Assembly: GCF_963675165.1 (NCBI RefSeq)
Contig: NC_087381.1
Location: forward strand, 1,240,001-1,304,000
From: Halichondria panicea
Taxonomy: Eukaryota > Porifera > Demospongiae > Suberitida > Halichondriidae
Reading direction: 5' to 3'
DNA: 64,000 bases
Positions 32,110 to 43,688 of this stretch are shown one piece after another; position 1 is the first letter of the stretch, and every line of letters starts with the position of its first letter. The notes beneath the pieces are model-generated. The model worked only from the letters and a program-made list of their open reading frames with translations, was not told the origin of the DNA and made no database searches. The translations under genes and the position numbers were made by a program.

Positions 32110-32728
32110 TTCCTACAAGCACTATTCAACTTTTGAATCATCTTGACAATAATATTTTTACACAGCAATACAGCACGCAAACAGTTTTTGTAGACTATGT
32201 TTTGTGCTATTGTCATATTGACCTGAGCTAGCTAGCAGTCTAAGCTACTTATTACATGTTCATGAGGCTTGAAACACTGCAGTTCAATTCTTGCTCTGTG
32301 TTTCTAGTCAAGGCTGTGGCTCAGAGGTAGAGGAGTACAGTGCAGTTGTGGTAGACTTGTGTAATGCAAATTGAAAACGGCAGCTGCTGATATTGGTGGG
32401 CGGGTCTGGTCAAAGTTTACGGCTTCCAGTAGAACCTACATGTAGCTGCTTGGTTCTAGCTACGTAGGCAAGCTCTCATACTTGACAGCTGTAACTGTTA
32501 TAACTGCATATTCTGAGGCACAAGTGGCTGTGAGAGCAAGCTTAACTGTCTCCATTGATGTTCAAATGACTGTTTTGCTGTTTTTGCAGTAAATAAATCA
32601 GTTGTTGACTGGTTGCCTAGTACTTATGGCTTATAACCAACCAATGCAGGGCGTAGTCAACCACTATAACATAATCTTTGTGTGCATTTCAATGTCATAA
32701 AATTTTCGGGCGACTGCTGTATATAATA
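32110..32728. other. Gene-free stretch
   Basis: No gene is seen. A box A-like tRNA piece near 32315 lacks a correctly spaced box B. Confidence 0.35.
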
Positions 32729-33067
32729 GTTAGACACTGTTTAGGAAGTTTCTACATGATTTAGAAGCCCAAAGGGCTGGTTGTAGTATCCCGAACGCAG
32801 TGAGGGTTCTACTAGCCCTGAGGACTTCTAAATCATGTGGAAACTTCCTAAACAGTGTCTAAGCATTTTAGATCATAGCAACCGTGAGTATTCAGCCAAT
32901 CAGATTTGAATGTTCTTATCTAATCTTTGCTACATGATTTTCTAAGTGAAGTACATGATTTTCTAAGTAAGTACATGATTTTCTAAATAAGTACATGATT
33001 TTCTAAGTTGGATAGAACACTTCCTTTAGCCAATCAAATTGCAGTATTTATGGCAAACATGATCTAA
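32729..33067 (+). repeat. Dispersed palindrome-plus-tail element, 339 bp
   Basis: This is a second complete copy, about 1.5 kb from the first, in the same orientation and with only a few differences, so recent activity or duplication is likely. Confidence 0.85.
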
Positions 33068-33193
33068 ATATATATAAACGTCAGGCTATATACGATTATT
33101 ATTCTAGGGAATTGTTAGAGCTATCATGTTTCTATAGCACTGCTATTATTCAGTTTCTATGTTTGATCTAACTATAATTAAAACAAAAAGTGT

Positions 33194-35419
33194 TTAGCCA
33201 ATGTATAGTTCGGCAATCTCAATGGGTGTGTCTTCATCAACAATGTCTTTATTACCACAAAGCCTCAACTCAATATCGTCTGTAGTGGGTTGAGGGAGTT
33301 GCTTGCAGAACCACGGTGGGTTATTGAACTCACAGCAAGTACTGTTACCCCCGCATCCCTGACCGTCCCAGAGTGGATCATCATGGTAGAAGATATACCT
33401 CAATATTTCTCGGCTTCCAGTTTCACAGAAGTAGTCTTGACCGATGAAGGGAGGTACAACTCCAGTATAGGGACGGTCAGATCTTGTGCAGGGACACGCA
33501 AAATTATTGGAGCGAGTTTCATCGAGTGCATTAGCAAATGTCCAAATGTGCTGACGAGGCGACTGTCCGTGGGTTAGGCTCACACCATCAATGTAACCAT
33601 CATCAATAGATAAAGCTCTGTTTTCGGAATAGGGTCGAAAAGCATCTGGTGAAATGCTTTGATATGCAATAATTCGACCACAAACTTTCGAATACTCCAC
33701 CCCATACGTTGAATAGGTAGTAGACAGACATCCTGCTAGTTCTTCTATTCGTCCACAAGTACGCAATGGTGGTTCTGTCCTGTTTACCTGTCTGAATCCA
33801 GCTGGGCAGTTTTGGTTGGAATCGGTCATGTCAAGGTTGGCCACCCTCATCCATCCTCCTGTAGTGTTGCAGCTACAGCTTGTTCGATTCATGTCACAGT
33901 AGACCTGAAGAGGAGAGCTAGTATCGTCAGTCGCGATCCAATATTCTCCAGATGGTCGGTCTTGAGGGATGTCACTGCAAGAGCTAGCTGGGTTGTTGAT
34001 TGTTCCAAGATAGAATGCCATTGGACCTAACTCAGCAATAATGGACTGTACGTCATTGAGGTCTCGAATAATAATTTCATTTTGCTCGGAAATGTTGCTT
34101 GAAAGAGCTAGGATTGAATTGCTGAGTTGACTGGATTGGTTGTTCAGTTCCTCGTTGGTAGACTGTACTTGCTTATTAGTACTGCTCAGCTGCTCAGAAA
34201 AGTTGTTTTGAAGGAGTAAAATTGAATGACTGAGTTGAGCTTGTAGGGTTTGAATCTGTTGACTGGATTGGTTGTTCAGTTGTTCGTTCATGGACTGTAC
34301 TTGCTTATTAGTACTGCTCAGCTGCTCAGAAAAGTTGTTTTGAAGGAGTAAAATTGAATCACTGAGTTGAGCTTGTAGGGTTTGAATCTGTTGACTGGAT
34401 TGGTTGTTCAGTTGTTCGTTCATGGACTGTACTTGCTTATTAGTACTGCTCAGCTGCTCAGAAAAGTTGTTTTGAAGGAGTAAAATTGAATCACTGAGTT
34501 GAGCTTGTAGGGTTTGAATCTGTTGACTGGATTGGTTGTTCAGTTGTTCGTTCATGGACTGTACTTGCTTATTAGTACTGCTCAGCTGCTCAGAAAAGTT
34601 GTTTTGAAGGAGTAAAATTGAATGACTGAGTTGAGCTTGTAGGGTTTGAATCTGTTGACTGGATTGGTTGTTCAGTTGCTCGTTCATGGACTGTATTTGC
34701 TTATTAGTACTGCTCAGCTGCTCAGAAAAGTTGTTTTGAAGGAGTAAAATTGAATGACTGTGGTTGTTCAGTTGTTCGTTCATGGACTGTACTTGCTTAT
34801 TAGTACTGTTCAGCTGCTCAGAAAATTTGTTTTGAAGGAGTAAAATTGAATCACTGAGTTGAGCTTGTAAGATTTGAATCTGTTGACTGGATAGGTTGTT
34901 CAGTTGCTCGTTCATAGACTGTACTTGCTTATTAGTACTGTTCAGCTGCTCAGAAAATTTGTTTTGAAGGAGTAAAATTGAATCACTGAGTTGAGCTTGT
35001 AGGGTTTGATTCTGTTGACTGGATTGGTTGTTCAGTTGCTCGTTCATGGACTGTACTTGCTTATTAGTACTGATCATCTGGTTCTTTAACTCTATATTGG
35101 TGTAGACCAGTGCTGCCACAGCTACCAACAGTGACAGAACAAAAGCTATGATGACAAGAATTGCAAACCGTTTTTCACCACATTCATTCTTAGCCACTTC
35201 TTGCCTTATTCTCTCTGTGTTGCTTTTGTTGCCCAAAACACTAGATTTAGTATCTCCAGCAGTATTGTATCCAGTGTTCACAATGGTACTGTACTCATTA
35301 TCTTCGTCTGTTTGGGTGGTACTTCTCTGGTTGACATTGTAGGCAATGCTTTCCTGCAAATCAATTGCTTGTATTTCTCTGTTAGCATGCACAACATTGT
35401 AGGCAGTGTTTAGCTCCAT
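33194..35419 (-). CDS. Long-type receptor with extended stalk, intact, 741 aa
   Basis: This is the largest intact member. The cytosolic tail has NTAYNV, SIAYNV, DNEYSTIVN and a shortened NTGYNTAGD. The helix lies at about 84-107. The stalk contains eight STNKQ motifs separated by seven tandem repeats, six of 44 residues (core LQAQLSDSILLLQNNFSEQL) and one of 32. Forty-four residues equals four 11-residue periods, which suits a hendecad-type coiled coil. The ectodomain begins NNPASSCSDI and keeps GGWMRVANLDMT, NCPAGF, RTCGR, VCGR, CPC, GCGGNSTCCEF and WFCKQL, ending IEIAELYIG. Relative to the 449-aa paralog, the only large change is stalk length, so this copy would hold the same head much farther from the membrane. 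The gene has the conserved leader. Confidence 0.85.
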   Translation of the reverse strand: MELNTAYNVVHANREIQAIDLQESIAYNVNQRSTTQTDEDNEYSTIVNTGYNTAGDTKSSVLGNKSNTERIRQEVAKNECGEKRFAILVIIAFVLSLLVAVAALVYTNIELKNQMISTNKQVQSMNEQLNNQSSQQNQTLQAQLSDSILLLQNKFSEQLNSTNKQVQSMNEQLNNLSSQQIQILQAQLSDSILLLQNKFSEQLNSTNKQVQSMNEQLNNHSHSILLLQNNFSEQLSSTNKQIQSMNEQLNNQSSQQIQTLQAQLSHSILLLQNNFSEQLSSTNKQVQSMNEQLNNQSSQQIQTLQAQLSDSILLLQNNFSEQLSSTNKQVQSMNEQLNNQSSQQIQTLQAQLSDSILLLQNNFSEQLSSTNKQVQSMNEQLNNQSSQQIQTLQAQLSHSILLLQNNFSEQLSSTNKQVQSTNEELNNQSSQLSNSILALSSNISEQNEIIIRDLNDVQSIIAELGPMAFYLGTINNPASSCSDIPQDRPSGEYWIATDDTSSPLQVYCDMNRTSCSCNTTGGWMRVANLDMTDSNQNCPAGFRQVNRTEPPLRTCGRIEELAGCLSTTYSTYGVEYSKVCGRIIAYQSISPDAFRPYSENRALSIDDGYIDGVSLTHGQSPRQHIWTFANALDETRSNNFACPCTRSDRPYTGVVPPFIGQDYFCETGSREILRYIFYHDDPLWDGQGCGGNSTCCEFNNPPWFCKQLPQPTTDDIELRLCGNKDIVDEDTPIEIAELYIG
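34150..35090 (-). repeat. 132-bp tandem repeats coding for the receptor stalk
   Basis: GCTTATTAGTACT recurs at 34171, 34303, 34435, 34567, 34699, 34795, 34927 and 35059, i.e. spacings of 132 except one of 96. The units are almost identical in DNA, implying recent expansion or homogenisation. All spacings are multiples of three, so frame is kept. Confidence 0.95.
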
Positions 35420-35589
35420 AATTCACAGTTGAAACTCTACCACTGACTTGTTATAGAGAGGTTGTTATTATATATAGACTTATCGTATAGTTGCTGAACG
35501 TATGTTTTACTAGTGCAGCAATCGTTTCCCTTCTAATTGTTGTTTCCTTTCAGTAGGTGCATGTTTAAGTCCTCGATACCAATAGTTAC

Positions 35590-35830
35590 AGGTTATGTTA
35601 TAAGAGAATTACAGGAAGCTTGCATGATTCTTTTGCTTACATGATTGTTCTGACAGCTTGCATGATTGTTCTGACTGATTGTTCTGACAGCTTGTATGAT
35701 TGTTCTGACAGCTTGCATGATTGTTCTGACTGATTGTTCTGACAGCTTTTATTCTTCCGCTTGGTTAATGGTTCTGACAGCTTTTATTCTTCCGCTTGGA
35801 TGATGGTTCTGACAGCTTGCATGTTGTTAG
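35590..35830. repeat. Irregular tandem repeat in the upstream flank
   Basis: Units around GACAGCTTGCATGATTGTTCT recur six or seven times with variable TGATTGTTC insertions. This is a local expansion of a motif found once or twice upstream of other members. Confidence 0.7.
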
Positions 35831-35850
35831 AACTGTTAACTTATTAATGT

Positions 35851-36145
35851 TATTGGTACTGATCATCTGGTTCTTCAACTCTATATTGGTGTACACCAGT
35901 GCTGCCACAGCTAGCAACAGAGACAGAACAAAAGCTATGACGGAAAAAAATTACAAGCCACTTTTTAGCACATTCATTTTTAGCCAAGCCTTGCCTTGTT
36001 CCACTATTGGTATTGCTCAGATGTATGCCAACCACTTCTTATCACATTCATTTTTAGCATATCCTTAATTGCCTTTTTTTCTTTGTATTGCTCAGAACAT
36101 CAGAGGTAGAATTAGGTTTTGTTGTAAACACTTCTCTGTTTATTT
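35851..36145 (-). pseudogene. Receptor-family fragment (helix region), scrambled
   Basis: It contains codons for VYTNIELKNQMIS and the helix, then a second, partly duplicated juxtamembrane piece (TTCTTATCACATTCATTTTTAG and the short-type AACAAAAAAAGGC region) down to the EVFTT codons. It is a mixture of long- and short-type sequence with frameshifts, without ectodomain. Confidence 0.75.
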
Positions 36146-36199
36146 CTTGTATTTTTCCATGAGAACAGTAACTGGTTAACAGGTTCAGATAAACTCTCG

Positions 36200-37215
36200 A
36201 CTAGCTAAGTATGGTTTCATTCCAGTGGTATCTCCCTATATTCAGTAAGTGTTCATGTCATTTGATACCAACAGTTACAAGTTGTGGCATAAGAGAATTG
36301 TGGGAGGCTTGTGTGATGACTCTACCACTTGCATGTTTGTTCTGACAGCTTGAATGATGATTCTTTCATTTAGTCACTGTTCACACCATATTTAGTTGTT
36401 TGACAGAATTATTACATGTGTGGCAATGTTTGTACACAGAGTATGATGATTGGATATTGATTGCTTGTAGTAACATCTTCTCATTTGCTCTGGTTATAAT
36501 TATTACAGCAATTGCAGCACTAAGATGTGAGACTAGTCATCTTAATGTTGCTAAAACTTTGTCATAGTTTACTCAAATTAAAAAATCACTTCTATCTATC
36601 TATCTACCGTATATATAGCGGGTAAGTTTCGATTAGTTAGTATGTGGATATTATTATTGGGGTTGCTGTTTGCAATGCAGGTAAAAGTGGTCAATAATCT
36701 CTTCTCTTTTGGTGGGAGGTGGGGCACTTTACCGAAAGTTCAAATTTTTGTATGTCATAATAATGGCACTGCTATATTCCTTTGATCTCAGAGATCAAAA
36801 GGCAACAAGTATAAGAGAAGTATGAATTTACTAACAAATTAAGACTGATAAAATTAATAGGCATGCTTTTCTTGATTATTATAATTATACCAGGTAACCA
36901 TATTATCTTAGCTTTTAGCCTTGATTCCAATTCGCTTGGATTACTTAACTGTATGGTGTTTACTGCTTACTCATAAAAAAAGTTGCGAGCTTTCAGCAAA
37001 ACTATAAGTTCATTGCATGCTTAAGATAGTTTCATTGCTAGTTTGTGTGTTACATGCAGTAGATACATTTCAATGGAACCAAAAGTGTATAATGAAAACC
37101 TAGTTTGGGGCAGCCAGCATACGGAATAGCGACAGTGGCCATACTTCAGAGAGCCGGAATACACAGTCTACTGCATATATGCTTTATAGAGGTGGTAAGC
37201 TCCAAGCAGCAAAAA
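36200..37215. repeat. Duplicated receptor-flank segment
   Basis: It is nearly identical in direct orientation to about 49060-50085, including CTACCGTATATATAGCGGGT, GATCTCAGAGATCAAAAGG and the stretch TTCATTGCATGCTTAAGATAG. No gene is seen. Confidence 0.7.
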
Positions 37216-37417
37216 ATTCATTAATATATTCAGTAAGTGTTCATGTCATTTGATACCAACAGTTACAAGTTGTGGCATAAGAGAATTGAAAAAAAGGCAA
37301 TTAAGGATATGCTAAAAAAGAGTATATAGTGTGGGGTGTGGGAGCAGCTATAGGCTGCACATCATTTTTAGTGTGCTTATAATTAAATTTGGAATCGAAA
37401 TAGACACTAGTTGATAA

Positions 37418-38315
37418 GATCATAGATAGTAGAGGAAGGGGATTGGAAACGGGATCACGTGAGCTTATGCTTGCAACGTAAGGCCTCTGGGACCGTGCGC
37501 GTGGCAACCTATGACACCTTGAGGTGTGATTTTACTGGTTTTGAGGTCAAGAGAAGCTTTTGAAAAGAAGCAAATGAGAGGATACTAGGTAAGTAAATGT
37601 ATGAATAGCCCTAAAATTTGTCTTGAGGTATGGCTAGGTACAAAATGAAACATTATTATCTAGCTAGAAGTCATGTTCACTCTTGGTAGCACACAAAATT
37701 TGAAGATTTTACAACACTTAGCTTCTTCTTTTTATTTGTGGGATAAGAACTGACTTATGAATTGCATCTATTGTAAATGAATGGTCACAGTAGTAGTACA
37801 TGATGGTACTTTATTGCTTCAGCTATATATTGGAAGTGGGGATATCATACTTCTTGAGTTATTGACCGATTTGTTGATTTCCACTAGCCATCTTTGCGGG
37901 GTAGCATCTCCATAACTAAGTTGAGTTTATATTCGAGACTCGGCAATATTAAAGATCAATGTCCATATTATTGCTTCCAATCCATTAAATTTTGAAAATC
38001 ACTATTCATGCTCTGATTTTGTCACCGCAGTGTCGATGTGTGGCAAGAACTTGGACTGAGAAATCACTGGAAGAACATTGATAATTTATGTATAATTATG
38101 TTTAGATCATGCTTATACCTTTTGTTCATTGTTCATTGTTGTCTATGCTTGCTTAAGCTTTTAGTTTAGCATAAAATGCCATTAGTGCACAAAAAGTTTA
38201 TTGCAAGCTCAGCACTTTAAGCTGCATCCATGGTCGCGGCTATAATTGAGGACGGTCCGTGTGAAATAGTGTTAATTGCCTGTGTTTCCAATCCCCTTCC
38301 TCTACTATCTATGAT
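37418..38315. mobile_element. Possible TIR element, about 0.9 kb
   Basis: TCATAGATAGTAGAGGAAGG plus GGATTGGAAAC at the left is inverted at the right (GTTTCCAATCC ... CTATCTATGA). The flanks share TAAGA-like bases. The duplicated segment near 50085 lacks all of 37215-38330, which supports an insertion, though its exact ends are not certain. The interior has no recognised gene. Confidence 0.4.
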
Positions 38316-39236
38316 AAGATCTACATGGGAAGTACATGGGAAGTACATGAGAAAAGTGCCTCAGAGCAGGTATACTATGGGACTTAGTGTACCTTCAACT
38401 TACTTATATATACCTAGTGTTCTGTTGCCAAGTAATTGTAGTGTAGTCAAGTATCGAGGGCAAGGTTTGAGCATGCACACTAGTCTAAATGAGTTAGACA
38501 CTATGTGATTTAGAAGCCCTTAGCCACTTTAGTACCCTCGCTACGCTCGGGATACTAAATCAGTGCCCTTCGATATTTGCTGTGTATATACATTCCTGTA
38601 CTTTTATAGGAAGTTTTGTAAGGTGCATGCATGTGGATGGTGCTTAGAACACACCACACTTATCCAAGACTAGGTTTTAATCTTTATGCCGCCGAATGCA
38701 TTACGTAACCGAGAGTCCATCTAAGTGCACCAGCATTAAAATACGCAGTTTTGGCTAGCTAGTTCTCAGTGAAGGATTTAATGCTGTAACATTGATCTCT
38801 ATATATATAGTTATACAACTTGACCAGTTTTCTACCTGGCTGCATTTGAGTCCAATGTCTCAATTTGCTTGTATTTTTCATGAGAACAGTAACTAGCTTA
38901 ACAGGTTCAGCTGTGCGCTCAAATGAATCTCGGCTAGCTAAGTATGGTTTCATTCCAGTGGTATCTCCCTATATTCAGTAAGTGTTCATGTCATTTGATA
39001 CCAACAGTTACAAGTTGTGGCATAAGAGAATTGTGGGAGGCTTGTGTATGATGATTCTACCACTTGCATGTTTGTTCTGACCCCTTGAATGATGATTCTT
39101 TCATTTAGTCACTGTTCACACCATATTTTGTTATTTAACATAATTATTACATGTGTGGCAATGTTCGTACACAGAGTATGATGATTGGATATTGATTGCT
39201 TGTAGTAACATCTTCTCATTTGCTGGTTATAATTAT
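38316..39236. repeat. Duplicated non-coding segment
   Basis: The first part (GAAGTACATGAGAAAAGTGC ... AGTTAGACACTATGTGATTT) matches 50095-50290 and the second (TGCATGTGGATGGTGCTTAG onwards) matches 48773-49360. No gene is present. Confidence 0.65.
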
Positions 39237-40078
39237 GCCTCGAGGCGTAGCCGCACAAGGGATACGGTAAAGCTGACTGTGTGTGTGTCTGTGTGTGTGT
39301 CTGTGTGTCTGTTCCAGCTGTAACTGCTCAACGGTTGCAATGCGACGAAAACTAACAGCTTCTATAGGCTTCTAGCCACGTTCTCTTGGATTTTGATTCG
39401 TGGATTTGCAAACTAAAGCTTCTTTCTCGAGTTATGGCTATAGTTTGACTCACATTGAAGGCTGTTGCAGTCTCTTCAGAATCTTTCATAGCATCATCTG
39501 TCCGCACAAACTTTCTATTCAACATATGAGTTAGCCTTGCACTAAAGCGCTAGCTTTTTGTTAGCTACAATACTCAGAAAATATCTGTTAAAACAGCTAG
39601 CTAGCAGTAGCCATTTGTGAAATTGATCTCTTTGGACACACCCTTTAATTATTCCTGTGTATGTAATGCGCATGCGCGCTCATTCCCCACGTGTGAGAAA
39701 ATAATAATATCCAAGATCCAGATCCAGATCCTCCTGGCAGAATCATCTTTGTCTTGAAGGCCTGGTAAGCCACAAAACACTACCATATAACAATATAGAT
39801 AACAATATGCATGTACACAGGTCTTTTCTTCTTAGATATTATATACACTGAACTACAGATCTTGGAAGAATCAATTTTCTTCTTTCTTGAGGTCCTAGTA
39901 AGCCACATAATACAACAATAGATGCATGTAAATAAGTCTTTTCTTCTCAGTGACTTTATATAGATAAGCTAACTTTAATATAAAATTCATTATAGAAACT
40001 AATATAACACTCTAATACTTTTCAGCGAAAGCAAAAACATGGCGAGAGGCATTAGCACAGCGCCAGCTTGAACACTAG
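39237..40078. mobile_element. Insertion of about 842 bp with paralogous empty sites
   Basis: The homologous segments near 36490 and 49370 read TTATAATTATTACAGCAATT without interruption. Here TTAT is duplicated around the insert (39233-39236 and 40079-40082). The insert starts GCCTCGAGGCGTAGCCGCAC, has a GT-rich microsatellite and ends near AACACTAG. A piece of the same repeat lies in reverse at about 63130-63290. No ORF of note. The class is unknown. Confidence 0.7.
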
Positions 40079-40184
40079 TTATTACAGCAATTGCAGCACT
40101 AAGGTCTGAGACTAGTCTTCTTAATGTTGCCAACACTTTGTCATAGTTTACTCAAAATTAAAAAAGCACTTTTATCTATCTATC

Positions 40185-40364
40185 TACCGTATATATAGCG
40201 GGTTAGTTAGTACGTGGATGTTATTTTTTAGGTTGCTGTTTGCACTGCAGGTAAAGGTGGTCAATAATCTCTTCTGTTGTGGGTAAAATATTCGCGTTCA
40301 GGGCTTTAACCACGAAAACAATGAAATGTTTGCCCCCCCGAAAATTACCCGCTAATAATATGGT
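40185..40364. repeat. MITE of the 'taccgtatatagcgggt' family
   Basis: It begins TACCGTATATATAGCGGGTT and ends GAAAATTACCCGCTAATAAT. The interior TTGCTGTTTGCACTGCAGGT is shared with the reverse copy at 18588-18763. Confidence 0.6.
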
Positions 40365-40654
40365 TATGCTTTAGAGGTGATAACACCTGCAAATTGGCCA
40401 ATTTTTGGCTCTAAAATATTATTCGATGATAATTATACTTATTTCATGGCGGCACGATTTCAATGAAAATATTGTGCAGGCTTTGAATTAATTGTGCTAT
40501 GGCAAATGAAAGCCACTCGCATAAATAGTATAATAATCACACAGTTAATAAGAGATAGAAAACACATGTGCATGGACTAACTACTGAACAGTATACTATT
40601 CTGGGTGTTGGTTCTAGTAGTACATATACTGTCTAATTGCCTTGTGCGTGTGAT

Positions 40655-41964
40655 TCAACGAACGTAGATCTCAACTAGCTCAATGGGTGTGTCTTCATTA
40701 CTAATGTCCTCATCACCACAAAGCCTCAACTCGATATCGTCTGTAGTTGGTTAAGGAAGTTGCTTGCAGAACCACGGTGGATTGTTGAACTCACAGCAAG
40801 TACTGTTACCCCCGCATCCCTGACCATCCCAGACTGGATCATCAGAATAGACGATACGAGTATTAGTAATAATGAGCTGTCGACTTCCAGTTTCACAGAA
40901 GTAGTCTTGACCAATGAAGGGAGGTACAACTCCAGTGTAGGTGAGGTCAGGTCTTGTGCAGGGACATACTGGAGCAGAGGATCGAGTTTCATCAAGTGCA
41001 TTCACAAATGTCCAGATGTGCTGACGAGGCGACTGTCCATGGGTTAGGCTCACACCATCAACATAAACACGATCAATAGATAAAGCTCTGTTGTAGAAAT
41101 AAGCTTTGAAAGCTGGAGTACTATTTTGATATGCAATGATTCGACCACAAACTTTCGAATACTCCACCCCATAAGTTGAATAGGTGGTGGAAATACATCC
41201 TCTTTGTCCTTCCACTCGACCACAAGTACGCAATGGTGGTACTGTTCTGGTAAGCAGTCTCAATCCAGCTGGGCAATTTTGGTTGGAATCGGTCATGTCA
41301 AGGTTGGCTACCCTCATCCATCCTCCAGTAGTGTTGCAGCTACAGCTTGTTCACCAGATGGTCTGTCTTGAGCAATGTCACTACAAGAGCTAGCTGGGTT
41401 TCCTATTCTTGTTCCAGGATAGAATGCCATTGGAACTAACTCAGCGATAATGGACCATAGGTCATTAAGGTCTCGAATAATAATTTCATTTTGCTCAGAA
41501 ATGTTGCTTGAAAGAGCTAGGATTAAATTGCTGAATTGACTGGATTGGTTGTTCAGTTGCTCGTTCATGGACTGTACTTGCTTATTAGTACTAATCATCT
41601 GGTTCTTCAACTCTATATTGGTGTACACCAGTGCTGCCACAGCTACCAACAGAGACAGAACAAAAGCTACAACGACAAGAATTGCAAACCATTTTTTACC
41701 AGATTCATTTTTAGCCACTTTTTGCCTTATTCTCTTTGTGTTGCTTTTGTTGTCCAGGACACTACTTTCGGTAGATTTAGTATCTCCAGCAGCATTATGC
41801 TCTATGTATCCAGTGTTCTCAACTGTACTGTACTCATTATCTTCGTCTGTTTGGGTGAGACTTCTCTGGTGGATATTGTAAGCGGTGTTTTCCTGCGATA
41901 TGGGGGCTTGTGTGTCTCTTCTGTTGTTAGCATGCACAACATCGTAGGCAACATTTGGATCCAT
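40655..41964 (-). pseudogene. Long-type receptor pseudogene, deletion plus nonsense codon
   Basis: The N-terminal part (41964-41350) is intact: MDPNVAYDV, NTAYNI, DNEYSTVEN, NTGYIEH, helix, one stalk unit, then GNPASSCSDI and PSGE. About 61 bases covering YWIATDSTSSPVQVYCDMN are missing at about 41351, with a GAA microhomology at the joint, and this shifts the frame. The ectodomain then continues from GGWMRVANLDMT in another frame until a TAA (40751-40753) replaces the Gln codon in QLPQP. The last codons (IELVEIYVR, stop at 40655) remain readable. Two independent lesions. Confidence 0.9.
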
Positions 41965-42064
41965 AATTCACTGTTGAAACTTGAAATAACTTCAATAATT
42001 CAGAACTCTGATACGTACAAAATACACAGGTTATTTACAATACTAGAAAGAACCTTCTAGAACA

Positions 42065-42520
42065 CTAGTGGTACTAGTGGTACAGAAATGACTAAATAAG
42101 GACATGAAACTAGAAAGGAACCACTAGAACTAACACAACAGGTACAGTACAGTATTTACGGAATCACAGTCACGGAATCACAGTCTTTATCTTAATGTTA
42201 GTTCCATATGGTAAGGATACCACAAAACTCTACCACTGGCTTGAAATAGAGGGGCTGTTACTATATAGACTTAGCTGAATGTTGGTAAGTGCAACACTCG
42301 ATCGGTATACATGCATTTCCTTCTAGGTTTGTCTCAAGTCATTGACGCTAACAGTTACAGGTTATGTTATAAGAGGCTTGCACGATTCTTCTGCTTACAT
42401 GATTGTTCTGACAGCTTGCATGATGATTCGAACTGTTAACATGCACATTATAGTGGTTTGACATAATTATTATGTGGCAACCATAATTATTGATCCCTGT
42501 AGTGCTAAATCTTAATAGTA
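42065..42520. repeat. Upstream flank shared with the 13985 receptor
   Basis: It is inverse of 13600-13980 and of the flank near 17240-17450. No gene is present. Confidence 0.55.
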
Positions 42521-43316
42521 TAAGTAATAATTGTACCATGGTGCGCCCTCGGGGAATACATAGAACTGCCCTCGGTATAGTACAAATCCAATACATCCTT
42601 GATATCCAGGCACAGGTAGCTTGTACTATGAACACATATTGATTAGAAGCAATTAGAAGCTGTTATCCACACATTTACAACTGAGTATAGTAGTAAAACA
42701 CTCTTTGTTGTGTGTGGTGTGCATGCACTGTGCACATTTTGTGTGGGTGTGCTTGTACTTGACAAACCACATTTACAACTTCAGACAACCCAGTCATAGT
42801 TTTAGTGAATCTGGATACTGAAGAATTTATCTTCACAATGTGATCCAAGTGTGTCACAGTAGTGTTCTATAAAAGAGAGGCTCCTTTAATGGAGGCTGGG
42901 CTTTAGGCTGACCACAGCCAATGTACCCTTGCAGGGTATATATACATGGGATTTGTACCCTGGAGTATCCTGAGAGTTTCAATGGATATTCCTTAGTGTC
43001 AGAGCACATCATGGTACAAATGCAGCTATATAGCTATGTAATACTCAATACAGTTCAGCATTAAATTCATTTCCTCTATAGATTCATCCTTTAATATTTG
43101 AAGAGGTTGTTATAATGCAGTGTTGGAGGCTACCCATGACCCCCCTTTCATTTTTTCTGGATCCGCCACTGAGCAAGGAGTATAGTCTAACTAGCTACTA
43201 CCTAAAACTTATTTTCTTCACTAAAATATAGTTAATTTTTTAAATGCTTAAGTACGAATTTTATAGAATTGAGAATTTCTATTAGTTGACAGCAGTACTC
43301 TATGTTTATGCTATAG

Positions 43317-43688
43317 CTCATGTCACAGTAGACCTGAACAGGAAAGCTAGTATTGTCAGTGGCAATCCAGTATTCTCCAGATGCTCAGCCTTGAGGGAGC
43401 TTACTGCAAGAGCTGGTCTGGTTTGATTGTTCCAAGATAAAGTGGCAGATTGTATACGTCATTGAGATAGGATGCTATTGGACCTAACTCAGCAATAATG
43501 GACTGTACGTCATTGAGATAGGATGCTATTGGACCTAACTCAGCAGTAATGGACTGTACGTCATTGATATTTCTCATTTTTATCTTGCTCAGAAATGCTG
43601 CTTGAAAGAGTTGGGATTTGCTGAGTTGACTGGATTGGTTATTTAGTTGCTCCCTCATGACTGTACTTGTTTATTAGTACTAATCGTC
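43317..43688 (-). pseudogene. Receptor-family fragment with 51-bp internal duplication
   Basis: Homolog of the 22883 and 16609 fragments. It runs from VYCDM codons to the stalk. The segment coding NDVQSIIAELGPIASYL is tandemly duplicated (CGTCATTGAGATA at 43457 and 43508), which the other two copies lack. Confidence 0.8.

Noticed and set aside
32315-32460. tRNA or tRNA-derived SINE (TGGCTCAGAGGTAGAG resembles box A)
   Set aside because: The nearest box B-like GGTTCTAGCTAC is about 120 bases away and no cloverleaf can be formed.
41536-42060. 174-codon plus-strand ORF opposite a receptor gene, and similar ORFs opposite other copies
   Set aside because: Antisense shadows of conserved coding sequence. 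They recur opposite each paralog with the codon pattern of the sense strand.
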